A stretch of 42,270 bases of DNA from Muribaculaceae bacterium (GCA_009775125.1 VSPD01000021.1:1-42270), one strand, 5' to 3'; counted from the stretch's first letter, positions 32,633 to 41,662 are shown. The notes: generated by a model not told the origin, from the letters alone. A program made the numbers and translations.

Positions 32633-35029
32633 ATGAACTTTCAAGACTATACTTTGCGCGGCGGCCTGTTGGTTGTGGCCGTCGCCGCCATTTCCCCCGT
32701 AGCTTGGGCCGATCCGGCGAGAATATCGGCCGTGACAAGCCCCGGACGCACCGTTACGGTTGAAGCTGTTACCGACAATATTATCCGCGTGCGCAACACC
32801 GCCGGCGGCCTTATGCCATTAAAGTCCGAAGCCACAGTGCTGTCGGGCACCGTCGAGGCTGCATCGGCCGGCACTATCGGTAACGCCACAGCCTATTTCA
32901 CCACCGCGTCGGGTATCGTAGTGCTTGCAAACACCGCCACCGGTGAGGTTACAATCAATGCCGGAGAGGGAAAAACCGTGATTGACAAAGGACTGCGCAC
33001 CGAGGCCGGCGGCACGAGCCGTCTCGACCTTGTGGCCACATCTTCGGGGTCGTACTATGGCGCGGGCGAACGCGGACACCGCCTGAACCTGAAAGGCGAC
33101 ACGCTCACAATGTACAACCGCCAGAACTACGGCTACACCGGCAGCGACCGCCGCATACGGCAGATGAACATAACGATGCCGCTGGTTGTATCGTCCGACG
33201 GCTTCGCCCTGCTTTTCGACGACTACGCACCCTCGCGCCTGATTCTTGGCGAAGGCAACAACATATCATATATCACCGAAAACCCTCGTCCGGTCGACTT
33301 CTACTTCGTAAACGGCGCGTCCACAGTGGCCGACGCCACCGAGCAACTCACGGCCCTTACCGGCCGCCAACCTCTGCCTCCGCTTTGGTCGCTGGGCTAC
33401 ATCACATCGAAATACGGCTATCATAACGAAGCCGAGACTCGTGGCGTTGTCGACACATTGCGCCGTGAAGGCTATCCGCTCGACGGGCTCGTGCTCGACC
33501 TCTATTGGTACGGCAAGGAACAAGACATGGGCCGCCTGGCATGGGACGGCGACCAATGGCCGCGCCACCGCAAGATGCTTGCCGACTTGAAGAAAAAAGG
33601 AGTGAACGTGGTGACAATATCCCAGCCTTATATCCTCCGCAACGGCCGCGGCCTCGACAATTACAACACGTTGGCCGAGGGGGGCATGCTCATGCGCGAC
33701 AGCCTTGGCTCCAACCCGCAGGAAGTGACGATATGGGTAGGCGAAGGGGGCATGTTCGATGTATCAAACCCCGATACACGTGCATGGATGCGCGAACGCT
33801 ACCGCTCGCTCACCGACGAGGGTGTCACCGGCTGGTGGGGCGACCTCGGCGAGCCCGAGGTGCATCCCGAGACAGGCGTTCATGCCAACGGTCTCACCGC
33901 CCGGCTTTACCACAACCAGTATGGCAACGACTGGAGCAGTATCATTTCCGACCTTTTCAAAGAAGAATATCCCGACCGCCGTCTGCTCACGATGATGCGC
34001 GGAGGCACCATCGGACTTCAACGCTACTCGGTGTTCCCATGGTCGACCGACGTGTCGCGCTCGTGGGGCGGACTGGCTCCGCAAGTCACGATTATGACAC
34101 AGGCCGGCCTCTCCGGCCTCGGATACATGGGCCACGATGTTGGCGGCTTCGCAGTTGACACACGCAACCCCGAGGATGCCGAACTCTATGTGCGCTGGCT
34201 CCAGCTTGGCCTCTTCTCCCCCATGCTCCGCACCCACGCCACTTTCAAGGCCGAGCCTTATCACTATCCGCAATACGAGGCCATAATCAAACGCCTCATC
34301 GCCGACCGCTACCGCTGGTTGCCTTACAACTACACATTGGCCTACGAGAACGCCACCAAGGGTTATCCGCTTGTGCGTCCGCTCAACTTCACCGAAGCCC
34401 GCTCAAACGCCTACGACAGTATCTCCGACGAGTTTCTCTGGGGTGGCGACGTGCTCGTGGCTCCGGTCATGACACAAGGAGCGACACGCCGCAATGTCAC
34501 ATTCCCGCAAGGCTCATGGGTCGATTTCAACTATCCTTACACCCGATATGAGGGAGGCTCCACCGTCGACTATCCCGCGCCCCTCGAAGTGCTCCCGCTT
34601 TTTGTCCGCGCCGGAGCGTTTATTCCCATGGCCGACTATAAGATGTCGAATACCGGCGACTATCGCGCCGACCGTTTCACCGTGAACTACTATCCCGTCG
34701 AGGGCGTCACATCATCATTTACCATGTACGACGACGACCGTATCTCGCCCTCAGCACTCGCCGACGGCAACTACCGTCTTGTCACCTTCGACGGCGCATG
34801 CGCCCACAGCGGCCTCACCACCATCGACATCAACGCCGCAGGCACATACCCCGGCGCGCCATCGAAAATCCGCCTCGACTTCGCCGTGAAAGGCGTGACA
34901 TCCGCACCGGCGGCCGTTTCGGTAAATGGCCGTACTGTGAAATCGCGCCACGATGCGGCCACGGCCACTCTTACATTCTCTTTCGATTTTGTTCCATCGC
35001 AAAATACCCATATCGCCATACAACGATGA
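32633..35029 (+). CDS. GH31-family alpha-glucosidase (exported)
   Basis: The 798-residue protein has a signal peptide ending near PVAWA. An N-terminal beta-sandwich (about 30-240) precedes the GH31 barrel (about 245-580). The region DGLVLDLYWYG (about 283-293) contributes a substrate-binding Asp, and WWGDLGEPEVHPETG (about 401-415) contains the nucleophile Asp. A C-terminal beta part (PQGSWVDFNYPYTRYEGG, then DYPAPLEVLPLFVRAGAFIP) and a DUF5110-like sandwich complete it. It hydrolyses alpha-glucosidic (or alpha-xylosidic) bonds, probably in the periplasm. Its stop overlaps the aminotransferase ATG (ATGA). Confidence 0.93.
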   Translation: MNFQDYTLRGGLLVVAVAAISPVAWADPARISAVTSPGRTVTVEAVTDNIIRVRNTAGGLMPLKSEATVLSGTVEAASAGTIGNATAYFTTASGIVVLANTATGEVTINAGEGKTVIDKGLRTEAGGTSRLDLVATSSGSYYGAGERGHRLNLKGDTLTMYNRQNYGYTGSDRRIRQMNITMPLVVSSDGFALLFDDYAPSRLILGEGNNISYITENPRPVDFYFVNGASTVADATEQLTALTGRQPLPPLWSLGYITSKYGYHNEAETRGVVDTLRREGYPLDGLVLDLYWYGKEQDMGRLAWDGDQWPRHRKMLADLKKKGVNVVTISQPYILRNGRGLDNYNTLAEGGMLMRDSLGSNPQEVTIWVGEGGMFDVSNPDTRAWMRERYRSLTDEGVTGWWGDLGEPEVHPETGVHANGLTARLYHNQYGNDWSSIISDLFKEEYPDRRLLTMMRGGTIGLQRYSVFPWSTDVSRSWGGLAPQVTIMTQAGLSGLGYMGHDVGGFAVDTRNPEDAELYVRWLQLGLFSPMLRTHATFKAEPYHYPQYEAIIKRLIADRYRWLPYNYTLAYENATKGYPLVRPLNFTEARSNAYDSISDEFLWGGDVLVAPVMTQGATRRNVTFPQGSWVDFNYPYTRYEGGSTVDYPAPLEVLPLFVRAGAFIPMADYKMSNTGDYRADRFTVNYYPVEGVTSSFTMYDDDRISPSALADGNYRLVTFDGACAHSGLTTIDINAAGTYPGAPSKIRLDFAVKGVTSAPAAVSVNGRTVKSRHDAATATLTFSFDFVPSQNTHIAIQR

Positions 35030-36204
35030 ACTCATCAATTTTCGACGAAGTAGTGCCTCGTCGAGGCTCCAACTCTTATAAATATGACTCGCGCGCCGAC
35101 GTGCCCTCCGACACCATCCCCCTGTGGGTGGCCGACATGGACTTCCGCGCGTGCCCTCCGATTCTCGATGCCTTGCGCCGCCGCGTCGACCGCGGTGTGT
35201 TCGGCTACACATTCGTGCCCGCTGAATACTACGCCGCCATCGACGCATGGTTCACCTCGCGCCACGGGTGGTCGATACCGAGCCAACATGTGATATACAC
35301 TTCCGGCGTTGTGCCCGCCATCTCCGCCATAATCAAGGCCCTGGCCAAGGAAGGCGACAAAGTGCTCGTGAACACACCTGTCTACAACTGTTTTTTCTCG
35401 TCGATACGCAACAACGGATGCGTCGCTCTTGAATCGCCGCTCCGGCTTGAAAACAATTGCTACACAATCGACTTCGACGCGCTCGAAGCCGCGGCTTCCG
35501 ACCCGCGCTGCTCGCTCATGCTTCTTTGCAACCCCCACAACCCGGCCGGACGTGTGTGGACCGCCGACGAACTTCGCCGCATCGCCGACATCTGCGCGCG
35601 CAACGGCGTTACGGTTGTGTCCGACGAAATCCATTGCGAACTCGTCTATCACCCTCACCGCTATACGCCGTTTGCCACCGTGGCCGGGCATTGCCCGCAT
35701 GTGTCGTGCGTATCGCCGTCGAAAGCCTTCAATATCGCAGGGCTCCAAATTGCCAACATCGTGGCTCCGGATGCGGCTATGCGCGAGAAAATCGACCGTG
35801 CCATCAACATCAACGAGGTGTGCGACGTCAACCCCTTCGGTGTCGACGCCCTCATCGCCGCCTATCGCCGTGGCGGTGAATGGCTCGACGCTCTCATCCC
35901 ATATCTTCACGACAATTACACGTTGCTGCGCGATTTCTTCGCAACACATTTCCCTCACCTTCCCGTGCTGCCGCTCGAAGGCACATATCTGGCGTGGGTC
36001 GACTGCCGCAGCCTCGGCATAGACTCCGCCACCCTCGAAGAAAAGCTTATCGCCGACGCCCGCGTATGGCTCAACGCCGGCTCGATGTACGGCTCTGCCG
36101 GCGAAGGCTTCCTCCGTGTCAACCTCGCATGTCCGCGCTCCGTGCTGGCCGAAGCCCTGCGCCGCCTTGCCGCCTCCACGGTGCTCAAACCGGCCATAAA
36201 TTAG
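35026..36204 (+). CDS. MalY/PatB-family PLP aminotransferase (C-S lyase type)
   Basis: The 392-residue protein is a fold-type I PLP enzyme. MNSSIFDEVVPRRGSNSYKY at the N-terminus and WVADMDFRACPPI identify the MalY/PatB subgroup, whose members cleave cystathionine and cysteine conjugates (beta-lyase). LCNPHNPAGRVW and SDEIHCELVY contain the PLP-binding Asn and Asp. SPSKAFNIAGLQ carries the Schiff-base lysine near residue 233. The ATG at 35026 overlaps the GH31 stop; a much longer upstream frame is rejected because its extra residues do not resemble the family. Confidence 0.92.
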   Translation: MNSSIFDEVVPRRGSNSYKYDSRADVPSDTIPLWVADMDFRACPPILDALRRRVDRGVFGYTFVPAEYYAAIDAWFTSRHGWSIPSQHVIYTSGVVPAISAIIKALAKEGDKVLVNTPVYNCFFSSIRNNGCVALESPLRLENNCYTIDFDALEAAASDPRCSLMLLCNPHNPAGRVWTADELRRIADICARNGVTVVSDEIHCELVYHPHRYTPFATVAGHCPHVSCVSPSKAFNIAGLQIANIVAPDAAMREKIDRAININEVCDVNPFGVDALIAAYRRGGEWLDALIPYLHDNYTLLRDFFATHFPHLPVLPLEGTYLAWVDCRSLGIDSATLEEKLIADARVWLNAGSMYGSAGEGFLRVNLACPRSVLAEALRRLAASTVLKPAIN

Positions 36205-36219
36205 AAAATACGGCACAAG

Positions 36220-36496
36220 CCGAAAATGCGGTGCATGGAATCGCGTAGCGATTCAAGAATGTAGCCGGGGGTGAAGCGATAGCGGAACCCCCGGTATGTT
36301 GAGGTTGGTTCATCGTGGTATCGGAGCGAGCGGCAGCGTAGCGTTCTGCACCACGGTTGGCGTTATCGAACGCTCCGGCAGGCTCCGCTCCAACACCATA
36401 ATAAATAACATCCACGCCCCCCCCAGGGCTGTCGCCCTGCGCTACAATATTTGTCTCCTAACGGAGACGCAATGCACCGGGATTACGGCTTGACCC
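36220..36496 (-). repeat. Near-identical inverted copy of the palindromic repeat core (copy B)
   Basis: This 277-bp stretch is the reverse complement of 11774-12048 with only a few differences (two near one end, a 2-base CG insertion beside the run of eight C, and one near the other end). It lacks the 24-bp terminal repeats of copy A. It starts 16 bases after the aminotransferase stop codon. It contains the same palindromes and no gene. Confidence 0.85.
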
Positions 36497-36517
36497 GAAA
36501 ATACCCATTTTTAGGTA

Positions 36518-36548
36518 TTGTGCAGAGACCGGAACGGCTGTAACTTTG
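36518..36548 (+). promoter_or_regulatory. Promoter of a candidate small RNA
   Basis: TTG (36518-36520) and TAACTTTG (36541-36548) are 20 bases apart, a good Bacteroidota promoter with no gene downstream on this strand before a terminator-like hairpin. Confidence 0.6.
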
Positions 36549-36553
36549 CATCA

Positions 36554-36635
36554 GAAATTATACGAAATTGTTTTTTGTAAACGGCACAAGCCGCGGCACG
36601 TATTGGTTGTGAAACCGGTCGGCCGCGGCTTTTCC
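36554..36635 (+). ncRNA. Candidate small RNA of about 80 nt
   Basis: From the predicted start near 36554 the transcript runs into a hairpin with arms AAGCCGCGGC (36588-36597) and GCCGCGGCTT (36622-36631), an inner GGTT/AACC hairpin, and TTTTCC. No ORF is present. It would lie antisense-adjacent to, but not overlapping, the TPR gene. The hairpin might instead serve as terminator for readthrough from the aminotransferase. Confidence 0.4.
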
Positions 36636-36649
36636 TCTTTCAACAGGCT

Positions 36650-36931
36650 TTATGGATTCAACAAGTCGGGGTTGTAGAAATCCATTATGGAATTTACCAT
36701 CGCAAGGGCCTCGGCAGCCGGAGATGCCGGATTCAATGCTATGGCGTGGTTGTAGGCCGTAATGGCCGCGGCACGGCGGCCAAGACGCCAGTTGATACGT
36801 CCCGACTCATACCAAAGACTGTCATCGGCAGGGGCTGTCGCAATCATCTTTTCCACCTTGGCCAGGGCTTCTTCCAAACGGCCTTCAGAACATAATTGCC
36901 CGATTATTTGTTTATCATCCATATTTTTCAT
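36650..36931 (-). CDS. Small TPR-repeat protein
   Basis: The 93-residue protein contains about two tetratricopeptide repeats: EGRLEEALAKVEKMIATAP and SLWYESGRINWRLGRRAAAI, then YNHAIALNPASPAAEALAMV. It is cytoplasmic and probably a protein-binding adaptor. The start is ATG at 36931 or 36922; a TAnnTTTG box at 36949-36942 favours the second slightly, because the leader to 36931 would be only a few bases. Confidence 0.85.
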   Translation of the reverse strand: MKNMDDKQIIGQLCSEGRLEEALAKVEKMIATAPADDSLWYESGRINWRLGRRAAAITAYNHAIALNPASPAAEALAMVNSIMDFYNPDLLNP

Positions 36932-36938
36932 AATTTTG
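36907..36938 (+). promoter_or_regulatory. Promoter of the MINPP-type phosphatase gene
   Basis: TTTG (36907-36910) and TAATTTTG (36931-36938) are exactly 20 bases apart. The start site would be near 36944, 20 bases before the ATG. It overlaps the 5' end of the divergent TPR gene. Confidence 0.75.
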
Positions 36939-36941
36939 CCA

Positions 36942-36949
36942 CAAATTTA
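36942..36949 (-). promoter_or_regulatory. -7 box of the TPR gene
   Basis: On the minus strand TAAATTTG matches TAnnTTTG. It lies face to face with the phosphatase promoter, so the two genes may compete for polymerase. Confidence 0.5.
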
Positions 36950-36963
36950 AAACAAAAAAAACG

Positions 36964-38247
36964 ATGCGGCACAAGATATTATCACTTTTTTTAACATTGG
37001 CCGCTGTCATGGTTTCCATGCCGGCACACCCGGCTTCTGCCTCCGACCCTACGGCCACTGATTATTCTTTTGACCAATGCTCCGGAAGCCTGATGCCCTA
37101 CCCTGCCGACATTCGCCCGGCTGAATACCCTGATTCTCTCGTGCCTGTGTTTATCAACCATGTGGGGCGGCATGGAGCGCGTTTCCCGGCTTCCGCCGCA
37201 AACACCAATGCTCTGACGCGCGTGCTTGAAAAGGCCGATTCACTTGGCACCATCACAAATAAAGGACGACAACTGCTTGCCCTCTGCCGCGTGGTGTCGG
37301 CAAAAGCCGCCAACCGCTGGGGCGCGCTCGACTCGCTTGGCATGGCCGAACAGCGCGGCATAGCCTCGCGCATGTTCATGAACTATGCGTCGCTGCTTTC
37401 GAATTCAAAGGTCCATGCAATATCCTCTTATTCGCCACGAGTGATGATGAGCATGTATGAGTTTACCCACCAGCTCGACCGGCTCGACAACCATATCGAG
37501 TTTTCAACCACAACAGGCCGCGTCAACTCGCCGCTTGTACGCCCCTTCGACGTCGACCAGGATTATATCGACTTCCGACGCGAGGAACCATACAAAGAAA
37601 CTTACGACACATATTTTGCCTCGGTGGCACCCGCCGCTCCGATTGAGCGCGTGGCCGGCGCCAACTTCCCTTACACGTCCGACGCCGAGCGTCGCAATTT
37701 CTCGCTGATTGAATACTATGTTGTGGCCGGATGCGACGCAATGTCGGTGGCGGTAAATCCCGCCGACTATTTCTCAAAAGAGGAATATAATGCCCTTTGG
37801 AGCTGTTTCAACATGCGCCAATACTTGCAGCGCACGGCCACGACCTTCTCGTCAATCCCGGCCGACATCACCTCCGACCTCCTTTCCGACATAATAGCCA
37901 CCACCGACGCGGCCGTGGCCGGAAAGAATTCCGCTCAGGCAGAGCTTCGTTTCGGCCATGCCGAGACTCTCATGCCCCTGCTCTCGCTCCTGCGCCTGCA
38001 AGGATGCTATTACCTCACCAACTATTTCGACACCGTGGCCCTGCACTGGCGCGACTTCTATGTGGTGCCAATGGCCGCAAACATACAGTTCATCCTGTTC
38101 AAGAATCCCAAGACCGGACGCTTCTACCTGCGCACAATGCTCAACGAAACGCCCGTGGCTCTCATCCCCAACGACTCGCGCCTGCTCCTGCCTTGGACAG
38201 AAGCCCGCTCATACCTCGAACGCTGCCTCCCCCTCTACAAGCAATAG
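36964..38247 (+). CDS. MINPP-type histidine phosphatase (phytase)
   Basis: The 427-residue protein has a signal peptide (MRHKILSLFLTLAAVMVSMP, cleaved near PASA). The histidine-phosphatase motif is NHVGRHGARFPASA (about residues 64-77), and the proton-donor motif RFGHAETLMPL is near 332. HAE rather than HD is the mark of multiple inositol polyphosphate phosphatases (MINPP). It should dephosphorylate phytate and lower inositol phosphates in the periplasm or outside the cell, releasing phosphate. A related B. thetaiotaomicron enzyme is known. It has its own promoter. Confidence 0.9.
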   Translation: MRHKILSLFLTLAAVMVSMPAHPASASDPTATDYSFDQCSGSLMPYPADIRPAEYPDSLVPVFINHVGRHGARFPASAANTNALTRVLEKADSLGTITNKGRQLLALCRVVSAKAANRWGALDSLGMAEQRGIASRMFMNYASLLSNSKVHAISSYSPRVMMSMYEFTHQLDRLDNHIEFSTTTGRVNSPLVRPFDVDQDYIDFRREEPYKETYDTYFASVAPAAPIERVAGANFPYTSDAERRNFSLIEYYVVAGCDAMSVAVNPADYFSKEEYNALWSCFNMRQYLQRTATTFSSIPADITSDLLSDIIATTDAAVAGKNSAQAELRFGHAETLMPLLSLLRLQGCYYLTNYFDTVALHWRDFYVVPMAANIQFILFKNPKTGRFYLRTMLNETPVALIPNDSRLLLPWTEARSYLERCLPLYKQ

Positions 38248-38290
38248 AATCTAATTCATTATATAAGCAATAGAATCTAATTCATTATAT
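38239..38290 (+). repeat. 26-bp tandem duplication at the phosphatase 3' end
   Basis: The 26 bases at 38239-38264 are repeated without change at 38265-38290. The first copy contains the TAG stop of the phosphatase gene, so the duplication occurred across the gene end. It leaves the protein unchanged. Confidence 0.9.
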
Positions 38291-38310
38291 TTCAACAATA
38301 TATTCCAATC

Positions 38311-39057
38311 ATGAAATTACTTGAAGGAAAAACAGCCCTCATCACCGGCGCCGCCCGCGGCATCGGCAAGGCTCTCGCCCTCCGTTTTGCCCAGGAAGGC
38401 GCCAACATCGCATTCACCGACCTCGTGATCGACGAGAACGGTAAAGCTACCGAAGAAGAAATTGCCGCCCTCGGCGTAAAAGTCAAGGGATATGCCTCAA
38501 ACGCCGCCAACTTCGCCGAAACCCAGGAAGTGGTTAAGCAAGTTCTCGAAGATTTCGGCCGCATCGACATCCTCGTAAATAATGCCGGCATCACCAAAGA
38601 CGGCCTCATGCTCCGCATGACCGAGGCTCAATGGGACGCTGTAATCGCAGTCAACCTCAAAAGCGCGTTCAACTTCATCAACGCCGCCCTCCCCTCGATG
38701 ATGCGCCAACGGTCCGGCTCCATCATCAACATGGCTTCCGTAGTAGGCGTTCACGGCAATGCCGGCCAGGCCAACTACGCCGCCTCGAAAGCAGGCCTTA
38801 TCGCTCTTGCCAAGAGCATCGCACAGGAAGTGGGCAGCCGCGGCATCCGCGCCAACGCCATCGCTCCGGGCTTCATCGAAACAGCCATGACAGCCGCTCT
38901 TCCCGACGCCGTGCGCGAAGAATGGTGCAAGAAAATCCCCCTGCGCCGTGGCGGCAAAGTCGAGGATATCGCCAACGTTGCCGTATTCCTCGCCTCCGAC
39001 ATGTCGAGCTACGTTTCCGGCCAGGTTATCCAGGTCGACGGCGGCATGAACATGTAA
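38311..39057 (+). CDS. fabG: 3-oxoacyl-ACP reductase
   Basis: The 248-residue protein has the classical short-chain dehydrogenase fold. TGAARGIGKALAL is the NADPH-binding motif near residue 12, followed by NNAGITKDGLMLRMT, the Ser of INMASVVGVHG and the YAASKAG active site. It ends ASDMSSYVSGQVIQVDGGMN as FabG does. It reduces 3-oxoacyl-ACP to 3-hydroxyacyl-ACP in type II fatty-acid synthesis. It stands alone here, away from a fab cluster. Confidence 0.95.
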   Translation: MKLLEGKTALITGAARGIGKALALRFAQEGANIAFTDLVIDENGKATEEEIAALGVKVKGYASNAANFAETQEVVKQVLEDFGRIDILVNNAGITKDGLMLRMTEAQWDAVIAVNLKSAFNFINAALPSMMRQRSGSIINMASVVGVHGNAGQANYAASKAGLIALAKSIAQEVGSRGIRANAIAPGFIETAMTAALPDAVREEWCKKIPLRRGGKVEDIANVAVFLASDMSSYVSGQVIQVDGGMNM

Positions 39058-39080
39058 TCGCAGGCTCATAACGCAACAAC

Positions 39081-39113
39081 AAGGCCGTGGCAAAATAGCC
39101 GCGGCCTTTGTTA
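39081..39113. terminator. Bidirectional terminator between fabG and the DUF5686 gene
   Basis: AAGGCCGTGGC (39081-39091) pairs with GCCGCGGCCTT (39098-39108), with one G-U pair, followed by TGTTATG. On the minus strand the stem is followed by GTTGTTG. It serves two convergent genes. Confidence 0.75.
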
Positions 39114-39115
39114 TG

Positions 39116-41662
39116 TCAGAAGGTGACGTGGAATGCGAAGCGGAGCCCGTGGCGGTCGATGGGATAGCCCGGGTGGAGATAGTTTAGACGCCACACATAG
39201 TCGAGGCGGATACAGCGGAAAATGTTGTCGAGCCCGACGGAGGCCTCCATATAGGGCGTGTGCATGCGTCCGGTATGAACATTGGCAGGGAAGGCAAACA
39301 GTTTATCCGGGTGATGCGCGGGATTGTTGCGGTCGCTCAGCCGCCCGTAGAATCCACGGAAAGCGAACACCTCGCGCAGTTTAAGTTTCTTCACAAAAGG
39401 AATATAGTTGAGAATCGCTCCGTTAGCCCAGTATGTCACATCCCACGAACAATAGCTGTCGGTGATAAATTCCATAGCGTTCATCGTGGCAAACGATTCG
39501 GGCTGTATCGTGTACGAAAGGTTGGCATTAGGTATAAGCAGATTGGGAAACGGCACTTGGCTCCACACATGGCCACCGCCAACCACCACGTCGGCATAGC
39601 CGAAAGCCGAGAACCAAAACCGTTTCTGCATGTTCAGCTCGGTGCGGTTCACCGTGAAGCGTGACCCGAGGAATCCGCGCGGCGCCACAGTGTGCGTAAG
39701 CTGCACCACGGGCGCGTCGAGGTTGATGGGAACTCGCCCGGTCTTCATCTGGTAGAACTTCTCTCCCGGAGCATATCGCAGCGTGATGCTGAACGAGGTC
39801 TCGTCGTAGTGCCCCACAGGGGTGCCGTCGCCAAGCCGGAATTGCAGCAGACGCGAGCCTTCCTGCCGTTCGTGCTTCATCGCGGCGTTCACCGAGAAAT
39901 TGTTGCGCAATTCGAGGGTATATTCAAGCCGGCTCACGCGGTGATATGTCACCTGCTCGTCGGGCAGGCGTTTCCACGAAAGGAACATATTGTCGGAGTT
40001 GGTAAACAAATAGTGCTGCCCGATATGATCCACATCGTAAAGGTGGGTGAAGCGAAGCGAATGTACGGGAAACTCGCGGCTATGATATTCCTTGTCGATA
40101 AATGAATACTCCACTTCCCCGCTATATTTCCAGCGATGGTCGCGTGTGCCGTAGGCCGCATATCCGCGGCCGAACCAACGCTTGCTAAGATTGGCCGTGG
40201 TCATGCCTCCGGCACGCAGACGCCACCCTTCGAGCGTGTTGCGGCTCACGGTGGTGTTCATCGGCCCGATGTCGAATTTCGACTCGCGCCCGGTGGTTAT
40301 GTAGCCGTTTACCATCACCTTCAACACTTTCTCGCCCCAATAGAAAACCGGACGCTCACGCAACTGCTCGAGCATATTGCCAACCGTTTTCTCATTGTCG
40401 GTCACGGCTATTACGCGCACCTGGTCCCAGAAGCCGTCGTCGCGCACTGTTGCGCCTTTCTCATACACTTCTCCACCAAGGCCGGAAAAGACCGAATCGG
40501 GCGCGGCATCGAAGTTGTGCCCGGTATAAGCTATGTTGCGCCGGGCATAGATTCCGGGGGTGCCGGGAATTAGGGTAGCCTCTATCGTGAGGTCGTCGCG
40601 CACTTTCAGCCGAGAGCCGTCGGGAGCGCGGTCAAACTCCTGAGAGATATACAGGTTGTCGATAAAATTCAGGTTCTGGTTGCGAGGCTTGCGCATGGTC
40701 ACCTTCTTGATAAACATGTCCTCGTCGCCTACGGGCACGAAAACCTGGCCGTTGAAGCCGAACACTGCCGGGTTGTGAGGGTAGAAACTAAGCACTACGC
40801 ACCTTTGCGAATCCACCTCGACGGTGTCGGTGAGATAGAATTTGTAGAAATCAGGCGCTATCTTGCTCAACGGGCTCACAAAACGGTTTTGCAAGAGGTT
40901 TATGTCGTTTTGATACAGGTCGATTTCGCGCAGGATATCCTCGGTGAATGTCTGCAAGCTGCTACGGTCGGCTATTTCGTCGAACCCTTCACGCCGAAGG
41001 CCTGTCACAATCTCCTTCTCGCCCTTGGGGTCGCGGCGGAAATGCACATCCGACGCTTTCTCCTTCACTATGATATTCAAAATGGGCTTGCCGGAGATTT
41101 CGGAGGTGTCGACATGATTCCACAACTCCGGAAACTGGCGGAACATCCACGAATTCTCATCTTTATGTGCAAAATCGTTGATTGCCACCGTCGACAGCTC
41201 ATGACGCGCATAGTTGTAATTATCATTTCGGCGCGGATCGGTACGCGGGCCGAGGTTGCGGAGCTTCACGGCAAAATCGACGGCCGGATTGTTTTTCTTG
41301 CTGTATTTCTGCCTGTGCACCACCACTTCGTGCAGTTCTGTGGCCGATGGCGCAAGTTGCACATCGTAGAGATTCACCTGGCCGTAGCGCAAATCCACTG
41401 TTTTCTTCTCATAACCCAGACAAGCCACTTGCAGGCGGCGCGCCGTGCGAGGCACGGTTAGTTCAAACAGGCCGCGGTCGTCGGTGAGCGTGCCTCCGCT
41501 TTTGCCGAGCAAAGTTACAGAGGCGTAAGGCAACGGCTCTCCTGAAATGGAATCGCGCACCATGCCGCTCACAAAGTAGGCGTCGCGCGCCTGCCCGAAA
41601 GCCGATGTCGCCACAACCGCCGCAACACACATTATTAATATATAGCGCAGTACTGCGGTCAT
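39116..41662 (-). CDS. DUF5686 outer-membrane protein with carboxypeptidase-like N-domain
   Basis: The 848-residue protein has signal peptide MTAVLRYILIMCVAAVVATS. A CarboxypepD-reg-like beta-sandwich follows (about 30-115, GMVRDSISGEPLPYASVTLL, then GGTLTDDRGLFELTVP). A long DUF5686 region ends in many beta strands (RLDYVWRLNYLHPG, HGLRFAFHVTF), as in an outer-membrane barrel. Members occur widely in Bacteroidota; the function is unknown, perhaps envelope biogenesis. Its ATG at 41662 overlaps the CYTH stop (ATGA), so the two are coupled; a TTG start 21 bases earlier is less likely. Confidence 0.9.
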   Translation of the reverse strand: MTAVLRYILIMCVAAVVATSAFGQARDAYFVSGMVRDSISGEPLPYASVTLLGKSGGTLTDDRGLFELTVPRTARRLQVACLGYEKKTVDLRYGQVNLYDVQLAPSATELHEVVVHRQKYSKKNNPAVDFAVKLRNLGPRTDPRRNDNYNYARHELSTVAINDFAHKDENSWMFRQFPELWNHVDTSEISGKPILNIIVKEKASDVHFRRDPKGEKEIVTGLRREGFDEIADRSSLQTFTEDILREIDLYQNDINLLQNRFVSPLSKIAPDFYKFYLTDTVEVDSQRCVVLSFYPHNPAVFGFNGQVFVPVGDEDMFIKKVTMRKPRNQNLNFIDNLYISQEFDRAPDGSRLKVRDDLTIEATLIPGTPGIYARRNIAYTGHNFDAAPDSVFSGLGGEVYEKGATVRDDGFWDQVRVIAVTDNEKTVGNMLEQLRERPVFYWGEKVLKVMVNGYITTGRESKFDIGPMNTTVSRNTLEGWRLRAGGMTTANLSKRWFGRGYAAYGTRDHRWKYSGEVEYSFIDKEYHSREFPVHSLRFTHLYDVDHIGQHYLFTNSDNMFLSWKRLPDEQVTYHRVSRLEYTLELRNNFSVNAAMKHERQEGSRLLQFRLGDGTPVGHYDETSFSITLRYAPGEKFYQMKTGRVPINLDAPVVQLTHTVAPRGFLGSRFTVNRTELNMQKRFWFSAFGYADVVVGGGHVWSQVPFPNLLIPNANLSYTIQPESFATMNAMEFITDSYCSWDVTYWANGAILNYIPFVKKLKLREVFAFRGFYGRLSDRNNPAHHPDKLFAFPANVHTGRMHTPYMEASVGLDNIFRCIRLDYVWRLNYLHPGYPIDRHGLRFAFHVTF

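Noticed and set aside
34798..35025. 76-codon upstream extension of the MalY/PatB frame
   Set aside because: It overlaps the GH31 3' end, is unlike the family, and the ATG at 35026 forms a standard ATGA overlap.
35035..36216. 393-codon minus-strand frame antisense to the MalY/PatB gene
   Set aside because: The plus-strand frame has all PLP-enzyme motifs; the antisense frame is a codon-bias shadow.
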